64,000 bases of DNA from Acidobacteriota bacterium. Lineage in GTDB: Bacteria > Acidobacteriota > Polarisedimenticolia > JACPZX01. The notes below the pieces were generated by a model. The model saw only the letters and a program-made list of their open reading frames with translations. It was not told where the DNA came from and did not search any database. Location: the NCBI GenBank assembly GCA_016195325.1, contig JACPZX010000085.1:23124-87123 (forward strand), given 5' to 3'. A program made the translations under genes and the position numbers. Positions 52,456-61,900 of this stretch are shown one piece after another (the first letter of the stretch is position 1; every line of letters starts with the position of its first letter).

Positions 52456-53952
52456 ATGAAGCCCAGACGCGACGCCCGGCACGTCCGCAGCGTGATCCTG
52501 GCGCTGTCGGCCGTCATCCTGACCGCGAGGCCAGTGAGCGCTCTCACCGACGAGGACATCTTTCGCGGGTACCAGCTGCATTTCGTGACGGCGGGGGCGC
52601 GCGCCGCAGGGATGGGCGGCGCGTTCGTGGCCGTCGCCGATGACGCGTCCGCCGCGGAGCTCAACCCGGCGGGGCTCAGCCTGATCCCGAGGTCGCTCGC
52701 CTACGCCGAGTACGGCTCGCTGGAGGTCCCGAGCAATCCCGCGCGGAGCCGCGTCGGGAACCTCGAGGTGAATCCCGTGACGGGAGGAAGGAATCTTCCC
52801 TACCTCGCGCTTGCCTCCGATCGGGGGGCGAGCACGACGCAGTCCCCGGCGCTCCTGGCCTTCTCCTGGCCGTTCACGTACGGCGGCGGCCACCGGATTG
52901 CGTTCGGAGTCTCGCGCCAGGTGACGTACTCGGAGGAGACGACGCTCTCCGGGGCCGGCGGCACGGCGGCGCGCTTCTCCTTCGACACCTTTCCGAACAC
53001 GGTGAGCGGGGGGCAGGTGGTGGCCTACTCCATCGCGGCTCCGGTTGCCGGCCGCCTCTCGGGCGAGACGGTGGCGTGGAACGGAGTCGTCTCCGCGCAG
53101 ATCCACGCCGACTTCTCGGTGGGGCTCACGCTGTCCCAGTCGGTCATGAACATGTCCGCGGACACGCGCGTCAGGGTCGTCGATCCCCTCGCGATCCTCG
53201 CGGACGGCTCGCATCCCCGGCTCCCCAGCCAATCGACGGCCGACGTCTACACCACGCATCTGGACGGTTCCGACTCCAACCTGACCTACGCGATCGGCGT
53301 CCTCTGGCGTCCGGGATCGTCGTTCACGCGGACTGCCAGCCCGTGGCAGTTCGGGGCCACCTATCGCAAAGGGACCCGATTCGGCGTCGGGGAGCGCACG
53401 TCCCTCAATGGTGCGCTCGATCGGACAATCGAGACGCGCTTCCCGCAGCCCGACACCTATTCGGCCGGCGCCGCGTACCGCGCGGCGGGCAGGTTCGCCG
53501 TCACCGCCCAGATGGATCGGGTCGAGTACTCCGACCTCCTCCGCGGGTTCGACTCCGGAGTGAACTACGTGACGGGCCCGCATCTCGCGATGGGGGCCTT
53601 CAGCACGCGGCGCGTCAGGCGACGGCGCTTCTCACTCGATGACGGGACCGTCCTCCGCGTGGGCGGCGAGTACGTCGTGCCCGTCCGGATCCCGAGCGGC
53701 GGCGCCCTCTCCGTGCGGGGCGGCTTCTTCCGCACGCCGGACACGCAGCAGCGCATGATCGAGTTCAACAGCACCGATCACAGCGTCAACGCCACCTACC
53801 GCCACGCCTACGCCGGCGGGAACGCCGAGAACCACTTCACGCTGGGAGCCGGGGCGATCTGGGACCGCATGGGAGTGCAGGTGGCCTGGGAAAAATCCGA
53901 CATCGCGAACCGGATTCTGGCCAGCTTCTCCTACGGGGTGGGGGCGAAATGA
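52456..53952 (+). CDS. outer-membrane barrel protein, OmpP1/FadL-like
   Basis: A 498-residue exported protein. The signal peptide is about 10-29 (SVILALSAVILTARPVSA). The N-terminal mature segment GARAAGMGGAFVAVADDASA followed by AELNPAGLSLIPRSL is the hallmark of FadL/TodX/OmpP1-type hydrophobe channels and PorV-like proteins. The remaining chain is a series of amphipathic strands (RIAFGVSRQVTYSEETTLS, DFSVGLTLSQSVMNMSAD, GVQVAWEKSDIANRILASFS) ending in the C-terminal barrel. An AAGGAG-like site precedes the ATG at 52456. Overlaps the next gene by 4 nt. It may be the export or anchoring partner of the surface protein encoded next (inference). Confidence 0.82.
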   Translation: MKPRRDARHVRSVILALSAVILTARPVSALTDEDIFRGYQLHFVTAGARAAGMGGAFVAVADDASAAELNPAGLSLIPRSLAYAEYGSLEVPSNPARSRVGNLEVNPVTGGRNLPYLALASDRGASTTQSPALLAFSWPFTYGGGHRIAFGVSRQVTYSEETTLSGAGGTAARFSFDTFPNTVSGGQVVAYSIAAPVAGRLSGETVAWNGVVSAQIHADFSVGLTLSQSVMNMSADTRVRVVDPLAILADGSHPRLPSQSTADVYTTHLDGSDSNLTYAIGVLWRPGSSFTRTASPWQFGATYRKGTRFGVGERTSLNGALDRTIETRFPQPDTYSAGAAYRAAGRFAVTAQMDRVEYSDLLRGFDSGVNYVTGPHLAMGAFSTRRVRRRRFSLDDGTVLRVGGEYVVPVRIPSGGALSVRGGFFRTPDTQQRMIEFNSTDHSVNATYRHAYAGGNAENHFTLGAGAIWDRMGVQVAWEKSDIANRILASFSYGVGAK

Positions 53953-56900
53953 CGAACTGGTCGCAACATCTCATCCGGCGTCGCGCCATGGTCGGGCTCC
54001 TCGCGGGTGTGGCCGCCCTGTCCCCGGCGCGCGCCGAGTTCATCGGCGGTGCCGCCCCCGCGAGCTTCTCGGTCTGCGAAGAGGCGACGGACGCGCAAGC
54101 GCGGCCGCGCCCCGAGTGCCAGGCGAGCGACATTCGGTTCCAGTACGATGGGGCGAATCCCGCCGCGAGCCAGTTCGGTTTCGCGGTGGCGGTCGGAAAA
54201 ATCAACGGAGACGACCTCGCCGATCTCGTCGTGGGCGATCCCGCGCGTAATCGCGTCTACATCTTCCTGGGCCGCGTCAGCGCACAGGCCGGCTACTCGC
54301 TCGATCCCAACGATATCGCCGCCCGCATGGTCTCCGCCGACGCCTCGGCCGACGTCATCCTCACGCGGGATCCCCCCTTCCCCGGGCAGGTCGGGTCGTT
54401 CGGTTTCTCGGTGGCGGTGTCGGCGGAGCGCGTCATGGGAACGTGCGCTCCCGGCAAGGGGGGCTCGGCCGTCCTCATCGGCGCGCCGGGCAAGCCGGGG
54501 ACGACCGGGAACGCGCCGGGGAGCGCCTTCCACTTGAAGGCCGGGACGTTCTGCCAGGCGGCGTCGGGTCCCCCGACGACCGTCACGGCGGATCCGATCG
54601 ACCTGGGAGGACAGCTCATCCAGTCCCCGATCGCCGCGGACGACGACGAGTTCGGGTATTCGGTCGCCTTCGGGCGCGTGCTCACGAACGGCGGGACAGG
54701 TCCCGACGTCGTCGTCGGCGCCCGCGGCGCGATGGCTGGCGCAGGGACGGTGACCTTCTTCCCGGTGATCTCCGGCCTCGTCGATGAGACCGCCGCAAAC
54801 CTCGTGCGCATCGAGGGGACCGGGACCGAGGGGCTGGGCGAGTCGCTCGCGGTCGGTGATCTCGACGGCGACTTCAACGCGATGACCCTGCCGACCGGCA
54901 AGTTCGACGACCTCGCGGTCGGGGCGGTCGGCGCCTCCGCGGGAAGAGTTCTCGCCATTCAGGGACCGATCGCCCCCACGGACGGACGCGACGGCGATGG
55001 AATCCTTCGCGAGTCGGTCGACGCGCAGGTCCACTCCATCGTCGGCGAGCTTCCCGGCGACTTCTTCGGCTTCAGCGTGGCGATCAGCGCCCAGGGGGAT
55101 CTCGCCGTCGGCGCCGTATTCGCCGACAACGACCCGCCGAACTCGAAGCAGCCGACCGCGGGGGACGCCAAGACCAACGTCGCGAGCGGGACGCGGTCGA
55201 ACGCGGGCAAGGTGTACGTCTGGAAGTCAAGCGTGATCGGCCGCGTCGGGCAGGAGGAGCCCGCCAAGACCGCCGACAGGGTGTTCGTCGCGCGAAGGTC
55301 CGGCGATCAGCTCGGCTTCTCGCTCGCGTACGGCGATTTCAACGGCTCCGGCAAGGACGACCTCGCGATGGCCGCCCGCCGCGAGGACGGGAGCGGGCTC
55401 GCGGTGAACTCGATCGATCGCGGCACCGTCTACGTGGTCTATGACGCCTCCGCGCTCACCTCTCCGATCGACCTCAACAAGTGCGCCGTCAACTCCGACT
55501 GCACCGGGACATCCGGCGTGGACGTGATGGTCTTCGGCGGAGATCGCGAGTCGGATCAGGGGGACGAGATGGGATTCGCGATCGCCGCGGGCAACCTGAA
55601 CGGCGACACGTCGGACGACCTGTTCCTCTCCTCGGTCGCGCACCACAGGGTCTTCGTGGCGACGCTCGAGGACACCGACGCCGACCGGGCCTCGCAGGGG
55701 CGCAACATCCGCGACGCCGACGACGACAACGACGGATCGCCCGATACGGTGGACTGCGCCCCGCTCAACACCGCGGTCAAGCCCGGCGCCACCGAGATCG
55801 TCTGCAACGCCATCGACGAGAACTGCAACGGTATGGCCGACGACGCCCCCGACGCCGACGGCGACGGCTTCGACGTCTGCAACGACAACACCCCCGGCGA
55901 TCTCGACAACAAGGCCGCCGACTGCGCGGACAACGACCCGACGAGCTTCCCCGGCGCGCCGGAGGTGTGCGACGGCAACGACAACGACTGCTCGGGATCC
56001 GTCCCGGCGGTGGAACTCGACTCCGACAACGACAAGTACGTCGGGTGCACGCCGTGGGTGGACACGCAGCACGACCAGCCCGCGATTCTGGGCGGCGGGG
56101 ACTGCGACCGAACCGACGCGGCCACGTTCCCCGGCGCAGCCCCGAAGAACTCGACGACGGCCTGCATGCGGGATCGCGACGGCGACGACTACGGGGACGC
56201 GCTGCCCCCGGTGGGGGTCACCGCGGGAACCGACTGCGACGACGCGTCCGCGAACGGCGCCGTGACGTTTCCCGGGGCGGCCGCGCTCGAGGCCAACCCC
56301 GCCGCCTGCATGAAGGATGCGGATCACGACGGCTACGGCGACATCGCGGCTCCCCCAGGGGTGACCCGCGGCACCGACTGCGCGGACAACGACCCGTTCT
56401 CGCATCCCGGCGCCCCCGAGACGTGCGACGGCAACGACAACGACTGCTCCGGGCTGCCGCTTCCCGAGGAGATCGACACCGACGGAGATCGATGGGTCGC
56501 CTGCTCGAACTGGAACGACGTGCAGGGGGACAACCTCCTCGTCCTGGGCGGGGGAGACTGCGCACCGACCGATCCGACCACCTTCCCGGGCGCCGCGCCC
56601 AAAGAGGTCGTCCCGGGGGCGTGCATGCGCGACGCCGACGGCGACGACTTCGGGGACATCAACGCACCCCCGGGAGGCGTCGCCGGCACCGACTGCGACG
56701 ATCGCCCCGTCGCCGGCGCGAACACGTTCCCGGGAGCGGCGCAGATCGAGGGGCCGCTGAACTGCATGAAGGACGCCGACAACGACGGCTACGGCGACTC
56801 CGCGTCCGTCCTCCCTGTCGTTCCCGGAAGCGACTGCGACGACACGAAGGCGGGGGTCTTCCCGGGGGCGACCGAGATCCTCGACGACGGCATCGACCAG

Positions 56901-58319
56901 GACTGCAACGGCGCCGACACGGTCACGTGCTTCGTCGACGTCGACGGGGACGGATTCGGGAGCGGAACGATGACCCCCTCCACCGACGGGGACTGCACCG
57001 ACCCAGGTGAGTCGCCCACCGGGAACGACTGCAACGACGCCAGCCTCACCATCTTCCCCGGCGCCGTGGAGATCCCGAACGACGGCATCGACCAGGACTG
57101 CAACGGGGCCGACACGATCTCGTGCTTCATGGATGGCGACGGGGACGGCGCGGGCGGCGTCGCGGCGACGATCGTCCTCGCCTCGGACGGGCACTGCGAT
57201 GCGGCGCAGCACGAGTCGGCGACCGCCACCGACTGCGCCGACAACGACCCGGCGACGCACCCCGGCGCGGTCGAGGTGTGCGACGGCAACGACAACGACT
57301 GCTCCGGGACCGTCCCCGCCGCGGAGCTCGACACCGACGGCGACCGGTACGTGGCGTGCGCCCCGTGGCTCGACACGCAGGGGGATCAACCGATGATCCT
57401 CGGCGGGGGGGACTGCGATCCGGCCGACATCGACACCTTCCCCGGCGCCTCCCCGAAGGAGGTCTTCCCGCTGGCCTGCACGCGCGATCGGGACCACGAC
57501 GACTTCGGCGACATCGCGCCGCCGCCCGGAGTGACGCGCGGAACAGACTGCGACGACTCGAGCCCCACGGCGGCGTTCACGTTTCCAGGCGCCGCGCAGA
57601 TCGAGGCCCCGCTCAACTGCATGCGGGACGTCGACAACGACGGCTACGGAGACGCCTCCGCCGCCCTCCCGATTGTCAAGGGGACCGACTGCGACGATCT
57701 CCACGCGGCCACCCACCCTGGAGCCGTCGAGATCTGTGACGGGAACGACAACGACTGCTCGGCGGGGATCCCCGCCGCGGAGAAGGACGCCGACGGCGAC
57801 GGCTGGGTCGTCTGCCTCCCCTGGAACGACATCCAGGGGGATAACCCGACCATCCGGGGGGGCGGCGATTGCGCCCCCGCCGATCCGACCGCATTCCCCG
57901 GCGCGGGGTTCAACGAGCCGTTCGCGTCGGCGTGCATGCAGGACAAGGACGGGGACGGCTTCGGCGACATCACGCCCCCGCCCGGTGTGAGCGCCGGCAC
58001 CGACTGTGACGACGACTCGCCCAGCGCGGCGGTCACCTTTCCGGGCGCGGCCCAGATCGAAGCGCCGCTCAACTGCATGAAGGACGCGGACGACGACGGG
58101 TGGGGCGACTCCAACGTCTCGCTCCCCGTGGTCGCGGGGACCGACTGCGGTGACTCCGACCCGACCATCTTCCCGGGCGCCCCCGATCCCGTGGGAGACG
58201 GGATCGACCAGAACTGCAACGGCATGGACGGGGCGGCCCACCCCCTCAGCAAGGACCGCCACCGTGGGAGGAACTCCAGGGTGCCCGGCCATCCGCTCGG
58301 GCCCCAGGTGCGCCCGTGA
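53949..58319 (+). CDS. large secreted FG-GAP / MopE-repeat protein
   Basis: A 1456-residue exported protein. The signal peptide is about 10-29 (VGLLAGVAALSPARA). Residues about 60-580 are FG-GAP/integrin-alpha-like repeats (GDLDGDFN, DFNGSGKDDLAMAARREDGS, GNLNGDTSDDLFLSS). Residues about 590-1430 are tandem putative metal-binding MopE (PF11617) repeats: DADGDDFGD, GTDCDDxxP, FPGA, CDGNDNDCSG and DGIDQDCNG, repeated many times. The Asp clusters with paired Cys suggest Ca2+ binding and disulfide bonding. It is translationally coupled to the barrel upstream and the small protein downstream. A calcium-stabilised surface or shed matrix protein is likely. Confidence 0.9.
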   Translation: MTNWSQHLIRRRAMVGLLAGVAALSPARAEFIGGAAPASFSVCEEATDAQARPRPECQASDIRFQYDGANPAASQFGFAVAVGKINGDDLADLVVGDPARNRVYIFLGRVSAQAGYSLDPNDIAARMVSADASADVILTRDPPFPGQVGSFGFSVAVSAERVMGTCAPGKGGSAVLIGAPGKPGTTGNAPGSAFHLKAGTFCQAASGPPTTVTADPIDLGGQLIQSPIAADDDEFGYSVAFGRVLTNGGTGPDVVVGARGAMAGAGTVTFFPVISGLVDETAANLVRIEGTGTEGLGESLAVGDLDGDFNAMTLPTGKFDDLAVGAVGASAGRVLAIQGPIAPTDGRDGDGILRESVDAQVHSIVGELPGDFFGFSVAISAQGDLAVGAVFADNDPPNSKQPTAGDAKTNVASGTRSNAGKVYVWKSSVIGRVGQEEPAKTADRVFVARRSGDQLGFSLAYGDFNGSGKDDLAMAARREDGSGLAVNSIDRGTVYVVYDASALTSPIDLNKCAVNSDCTGTSGVDVMVFGGDRESDQGDEMGFAIAAGNLNGDTSDDLFLSSVAHHRVFVATLEDTDADRASQGRNIRDADDDNDGSPDTVDCAPLNTAVKPGATEIVCNAIDENCNGMADDAPDADGDGFDVCNDNTPGDLDNKAADCADNDPTSFPGAPEVCDGNDNDCSGSVPAVELDSDNDKYVGCTPWVDTQHDQPAILGGGDCDRTDAATFPGAAPKNSTTACMRDRDGDDYGDALPPVGVTAGTDCDDASANGAVTFPGAAALEANPAACMKDADHDGYGDIAAPPGVTRGTDCADNDPFSHPGAPETCDGNDNDCSGLPLPEEIDTDGDRWVACSNWNDVQGDNLLVLGGGDCAPTDPTTFPGAAPKEVVPGACMRDADGDDFGDINAPPGGVAGTDCDDRPVAGANTFPGAAQIEGPLNCMKDADNDGYGDSASVLPVVPGSDCDDTKAGVFPGATEILDDGIDQDCNGADTVTCFVDVDGDGFGSGTMTPSTDGDCTDPGESPTGNDCNDASLTIFPGAVEIPNDGIDQDCNGADTISCFMDGDGDGAGGVAATIVLASDGHCDAAQHESATATDCADNDPATHPGAVEVCDGNDNDCSGTVPAAELDTDGDRYVACAPWLDTQGDQPMILGGGDCDPADIDTFPGASPKEVFPLACTRDRDHDDFGDIAPPPGVTRGTDCDDSSPTAAFTFPGAAQIEAPLNCMRDVDNDGYGDASAALPIVKGTDCDDLHAATHPGAVEICDGNDNDCSAGIPAAEKDADGDGWVVCLPWNDIQGDNPTIRGGGDCAPADPTAFPGAGFNEPFASACMQDKDGDGFGDITPPPGVSAGTDCDDDSPSAAVTFPGAAQIEAPLNCMKDADDDGWGDSNVSLPVVAGTDCGDSDPTIFPGAPDPVGDGIDQNCNGMDGAAHPLSKDRHRGRNSRVPGHPLGPQVRP

Positions 58320-58816
58320 CGCGGACAACGGCTCGCCGGCTCGTTCTGGCGTCGCTCGCGATCCTTCCGGCCATCGTCTTTTCGTGGGGGGCGGCAGCCG
58401 CGGGGACGCCGCGCGAGTACGCCTACCTCCACGTCCGGGGTCGCATCACCGACCGCGCGGGGGGTACGCCGATGGTCGGGACCACGATCCGGCTCATCAA
58501 CGCCGCGGGCTCCTTCGAGGCGGTCACGGATGGCCGGGGGATCTTCGTCTTCGACAAGCTCCCCATCGCCGAGTACGAGCTGCGTCTCCTCAGCCGCGAG
58601 GGTGAGGTGCTCAGGAGCATCGAGCAGGTCGATGTCGAGCTCCCCGATCTCAAGCGGTTCGCGGTGCGGCTGGGACAGGGGGAGGCCCGGAACGCGACCG
58701 TCCGGGCGAGCGCCGAGGGGGTGTCGATATCCGCCCCGCCCCCTCCCGTCAGGTGGGGTCGCTTCTGGAAGCAGTCGGTCATTTTTCTCGGCGCGGCCGT
58801 CGCCCTGACTCTATAG
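58316..58816 (+). CDS. carboxypeptidase-regulatory-like domain protein with C-terminal TM helix
   Basis: A 166-residue protein. The signal peptide is about 8-29 (RLVLASLAILPAIVFSWGAA). Residues about 36-105 form a CarboxypepD_reg-like beta-sandwich: HVRGRITDRAGGTPMVGTTI, then FVFDKLPIAEYELRLLS. A C-terminal helix (FWKQSVIFLGAAVALTL) anchors it in the membrane. Start is GTG 58316, overlapping the stop of the large repeat protein (GTGA). Its role may be to bind or tether the large secreted protein (inference). Confidence 0.78.
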   Translation: MTRTTARRLVLASLAILPAIVFSWGAAAAGTPREYAYLHVRGRITDRAGGTPMVGTTIRLINAAGSFEAVTDGRGIFVFDKLPIAEYELRLLSREGEVLRSIEQVDVELPDLKRFAVRLGQGEARNATVRASAEGVSISAPPPPVRWGRFWKQSVIFLGAAVALTL

Positions 58817-58835
58817 CCCCACCCGATCTTCAGTC

Positions 58836-58864
58836 TTGACGGAGCCGGCGAATCAGGGTAAATA
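58836..58864 (+). promoter_or_regulatory. promoter of the giant LEPR-XLL gene
   Basis: TTGACG at 58836-58841 and TAAATA at 58859-58864 are exactly 17 nt apart, shortly after the stop of the preceding gene. The predicted start near 58871 lies about 112 nt before GTG 58983, or 43 nt before the alternative TTG 58914. Confidence 0.6.
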
Positions 58865-58982
58865 GAGCCGACGGTCCCTGCCGTCCGGTCCCGCAAGTGT
58901 CGCGAGGGTCAGCTTGAAGGTACGCAATCTGGGGAAGGGGACCGCCGGCCGAGACTCCCGCCCTCTCTCCAGGAGCGGGAAC

Positions 58983-61900
58983 GTGCCCCAGCGCCCCAGC
59001 TTCTCTCTCGAAGCCTTCGAGCCCCGCATCCTCCTCTCGGCCGACCCCCTCGGGATGGCTCAGGCGGACCTCCTCCACCACAAGCCTCTCGTCGCGGAGT
59101 TCGACAAGCTCGAGCTCGCCCCGGCGACGGCGGCGCACGTCGAGAGCCTCGGCGGCTTCGACATGGTCATCGACAGCGCCGTCACCGACCTGATTGCACC
59201 GACGAGCGAGGCGAGCCACCGGGCCGGAGAGGCAGCGCATCCGAAGGCCGCGGCGTCGCGTGTCGACGACTGGATCGTCGTCGAATCGCCGTCGCGCCCG
59301 GTCGAGGGGAGCGCGCCCGCGTTCGCGCCGATCGGCTCGCCGGCGGACGCCGCCGCGACGCGGATCCCGACCGCAAACGACGCCGAGAAAGCGTCCACAG
59401 AATCCGGACAGACGGAGGCGCGACGAACTCTCGTGCGCCTCTCCTTCTTCGTGTCGCGCGAGCGCGGAACCCTCCGCTCCGTCGCGACCGAGACCCTTCG
59501 TCCGAGCCATTTCGTCGACTCCATCTCCTCGCGCGGGCCCCCGGCCGCCGGCGACTCCCTCGCCGCCTCGGCGCGCGGGGACCGCGACGCCAAACCCTCC
59601 TCTCAGCCGGCACATTTCTCGAAAACACCGGCGCCCTCCAGTCTTGCCTTCCTCGCAACCGTTCGATATGAAATCTCTCGAAGCGCGGACAAGCTTCCGG
59701 AATCACTGGTCTTGTCGGGGAATCTCGCCCTTCCCGCGAGCCTCGCGCATCTCGATCGTTCCGCCCGATTTGACGCCGCGGCCGGGGACGCTCGATCCGC
59801 AACAATCGCAGGCGCTCGCCGTTCCGTAGCCGCGCGCTCGTCGATTCAGCCCATTCCGACGGGCGACACAGAGGGATTCCCAGTGCCGCTCCGAGGCGGT
59901 CGCGACCTCTTCTTCATCGCGCGGGTGGACGCCTCGGCGATCGCCGCGGTGGTCATCACAGCGGGCCAGATTCAGCGAGCCGCCGGCCCCGCGAATCCGT
60001 CGGGTAATGCCGACACGCTCAGGCTCGCGAGCTCGACCACGCGCCCCTCGGGTCGACGGGGTGATGGCTCCCCGCGGGCACCTCCCGAGGTCTCCGGAAG
60101 CGCGGGACTCGAGTCCACGCGAGCCCCGATCTCCACCCCTCCGGTCGCGGCCACCTCGACCCCGACGCCCGCGATCGCACCCACCCCTCAGTCCAACCAG
60201 ACCGGCGTCATCGAGCAGGAGACGGTCGCGACCCTCGACATCGCCGGCGGAATCCTCGAGGTCGAAATCGGCGGCAAGACCCCCGGACCGGGGGCTACGG
60301 ATCCGCTGGCCGGCTTCGACCAGATCAACGTCACCGGGTCGGCGACCCTCAGCGGAACCCTCAAAATCGTACTGGTCGACGGGTTCCTCCCGACCGCCGG
60401 CGACACCTTCGATTTCCTGACCTTCGGCACCGTGACCGGTGCCTTCACCACCTCGACCGGCCTCTTCGGCTTCGGCGGCGGGAAGCTCTACTTCGACGTC
60501 GTCCAGATGGCCGACCGCCTCCGCCTCACCGTCCAGGAGGTGCCGGGAGGGGCCATCCCGATCCACACCGGCTCGTCCGCCGCGGACGACGCGATCGGCA
60601 ACGTGCTGAGCGAGTACTTCCCCCTCTCCGCCACCAGCGTGACCGGGGCGACCCTCTCGATCCCCGGGTTCGTGGACTTCGCCGGCGACATCGGAATCGA
60701 GGACGCCGGGACCTCCCTGGAGATCGTCTCGTCGAACGTCACGGCGACTCTCGGCAGCGGCCCCTTCAGCCTCGGCGTCACCTCCGGCAAGCTCGCCCTC
60801 ATCCTGAACGACAACGGCTCGCGAGTCGTCTTCGCCAGCGGCGCCTTCCAACTCAGCGGCGGCGGCCTCCTCAACGCCTCGGGCGCCCAGGCCCAGGTCC
60901 TCCAGAACACCACCTCGACGTCGCTGGTCGGTCAGATCGTCAGCGTCGGCTCGGTCAGCGTCACCATCCCGAACGCTCCGGCGAACACGACGGCCCGCAT
61001 CTCGGGGACGTCGCTCAGTTTCGATATTTCCGGTTTCGTCACGCTGACCGGCGACTTCGGCTTCCAGAAAGTCGGGACCGAGATCCGGGCGACCGCCGGC
61101 AACGCGAGCGCGACGCTCAGCGCCGGCACCGCCTTCGAAGCCGGGGTCTCCGGCGGCTCGCTGGCCCTCCTGCTGAGAGACGACGGCACGAAGGCTCTCA
61201 AGGCGACCGGCAGCGCGTTCCTGACCGCCGGCGACTTCGCGCAGGTCACGATTCAGTCCGCGACCGTCAAGTTCAACAGCACGTCGACCGACTTCGCCGC
61301 GAGCCCGCTCCTCCTCGACATCGATGGCGTGCAGGCGACTCTCGACGTCGCGCCGAACACGCAGAGCGTCTCGCTCGTGGGTCTGAGCGCGGAGTTCGGC
61401 GGCTTCGTGAACGTCTCGGGCAACTTCGGCTTCCGGAAGCAGGTCACCGGGACGGTCACGGACATTCAAGCCACGGGCTCGATGGTGGACGTCAGCCTGA
61501 AGGCCGGGACGGCCTTCGAGGCCGGCGTCAACGACGGCGCGGTCGCGCTGCTGCTCCGGTCCGACTCGACCACACCGGGCGTCACCACGCGCGCGTTGAA
61601 GGCGAGCGGCGGCGCGTTCCTGACGGCCGGGGACTTTGCCCAGGTAACGATTCAATCGGCGACCGTGAAGCTCAATGACACGACGACGGACTTTGCCTCG
61701 AGCCCTCTGACCCTCGACATCGACGGCGTCGCCGCCACTCTCGATGTCGCCCTGAACAGCCAGAGCGTCTCGCTGGTGGGCCTGAGCGCGGAGTTCGGCG
61801 GGTTCGTCAACGTCTCGGGGAGCTTCGGCTTCAGGAAGCAGGTCACCGGGACGGTCACGGAAATCCAGGCGACGGGCTCGATGGTCGACGTGAGCCTGAA

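Noticed and set aside
55227-58328. A minus-strand frame of 1033 codons opposite the MopE-repeat gene.
   Set aside because: It mirrors the Asp-rich repeats as Val/Ala/Gly text and has no independent start signals or domains.
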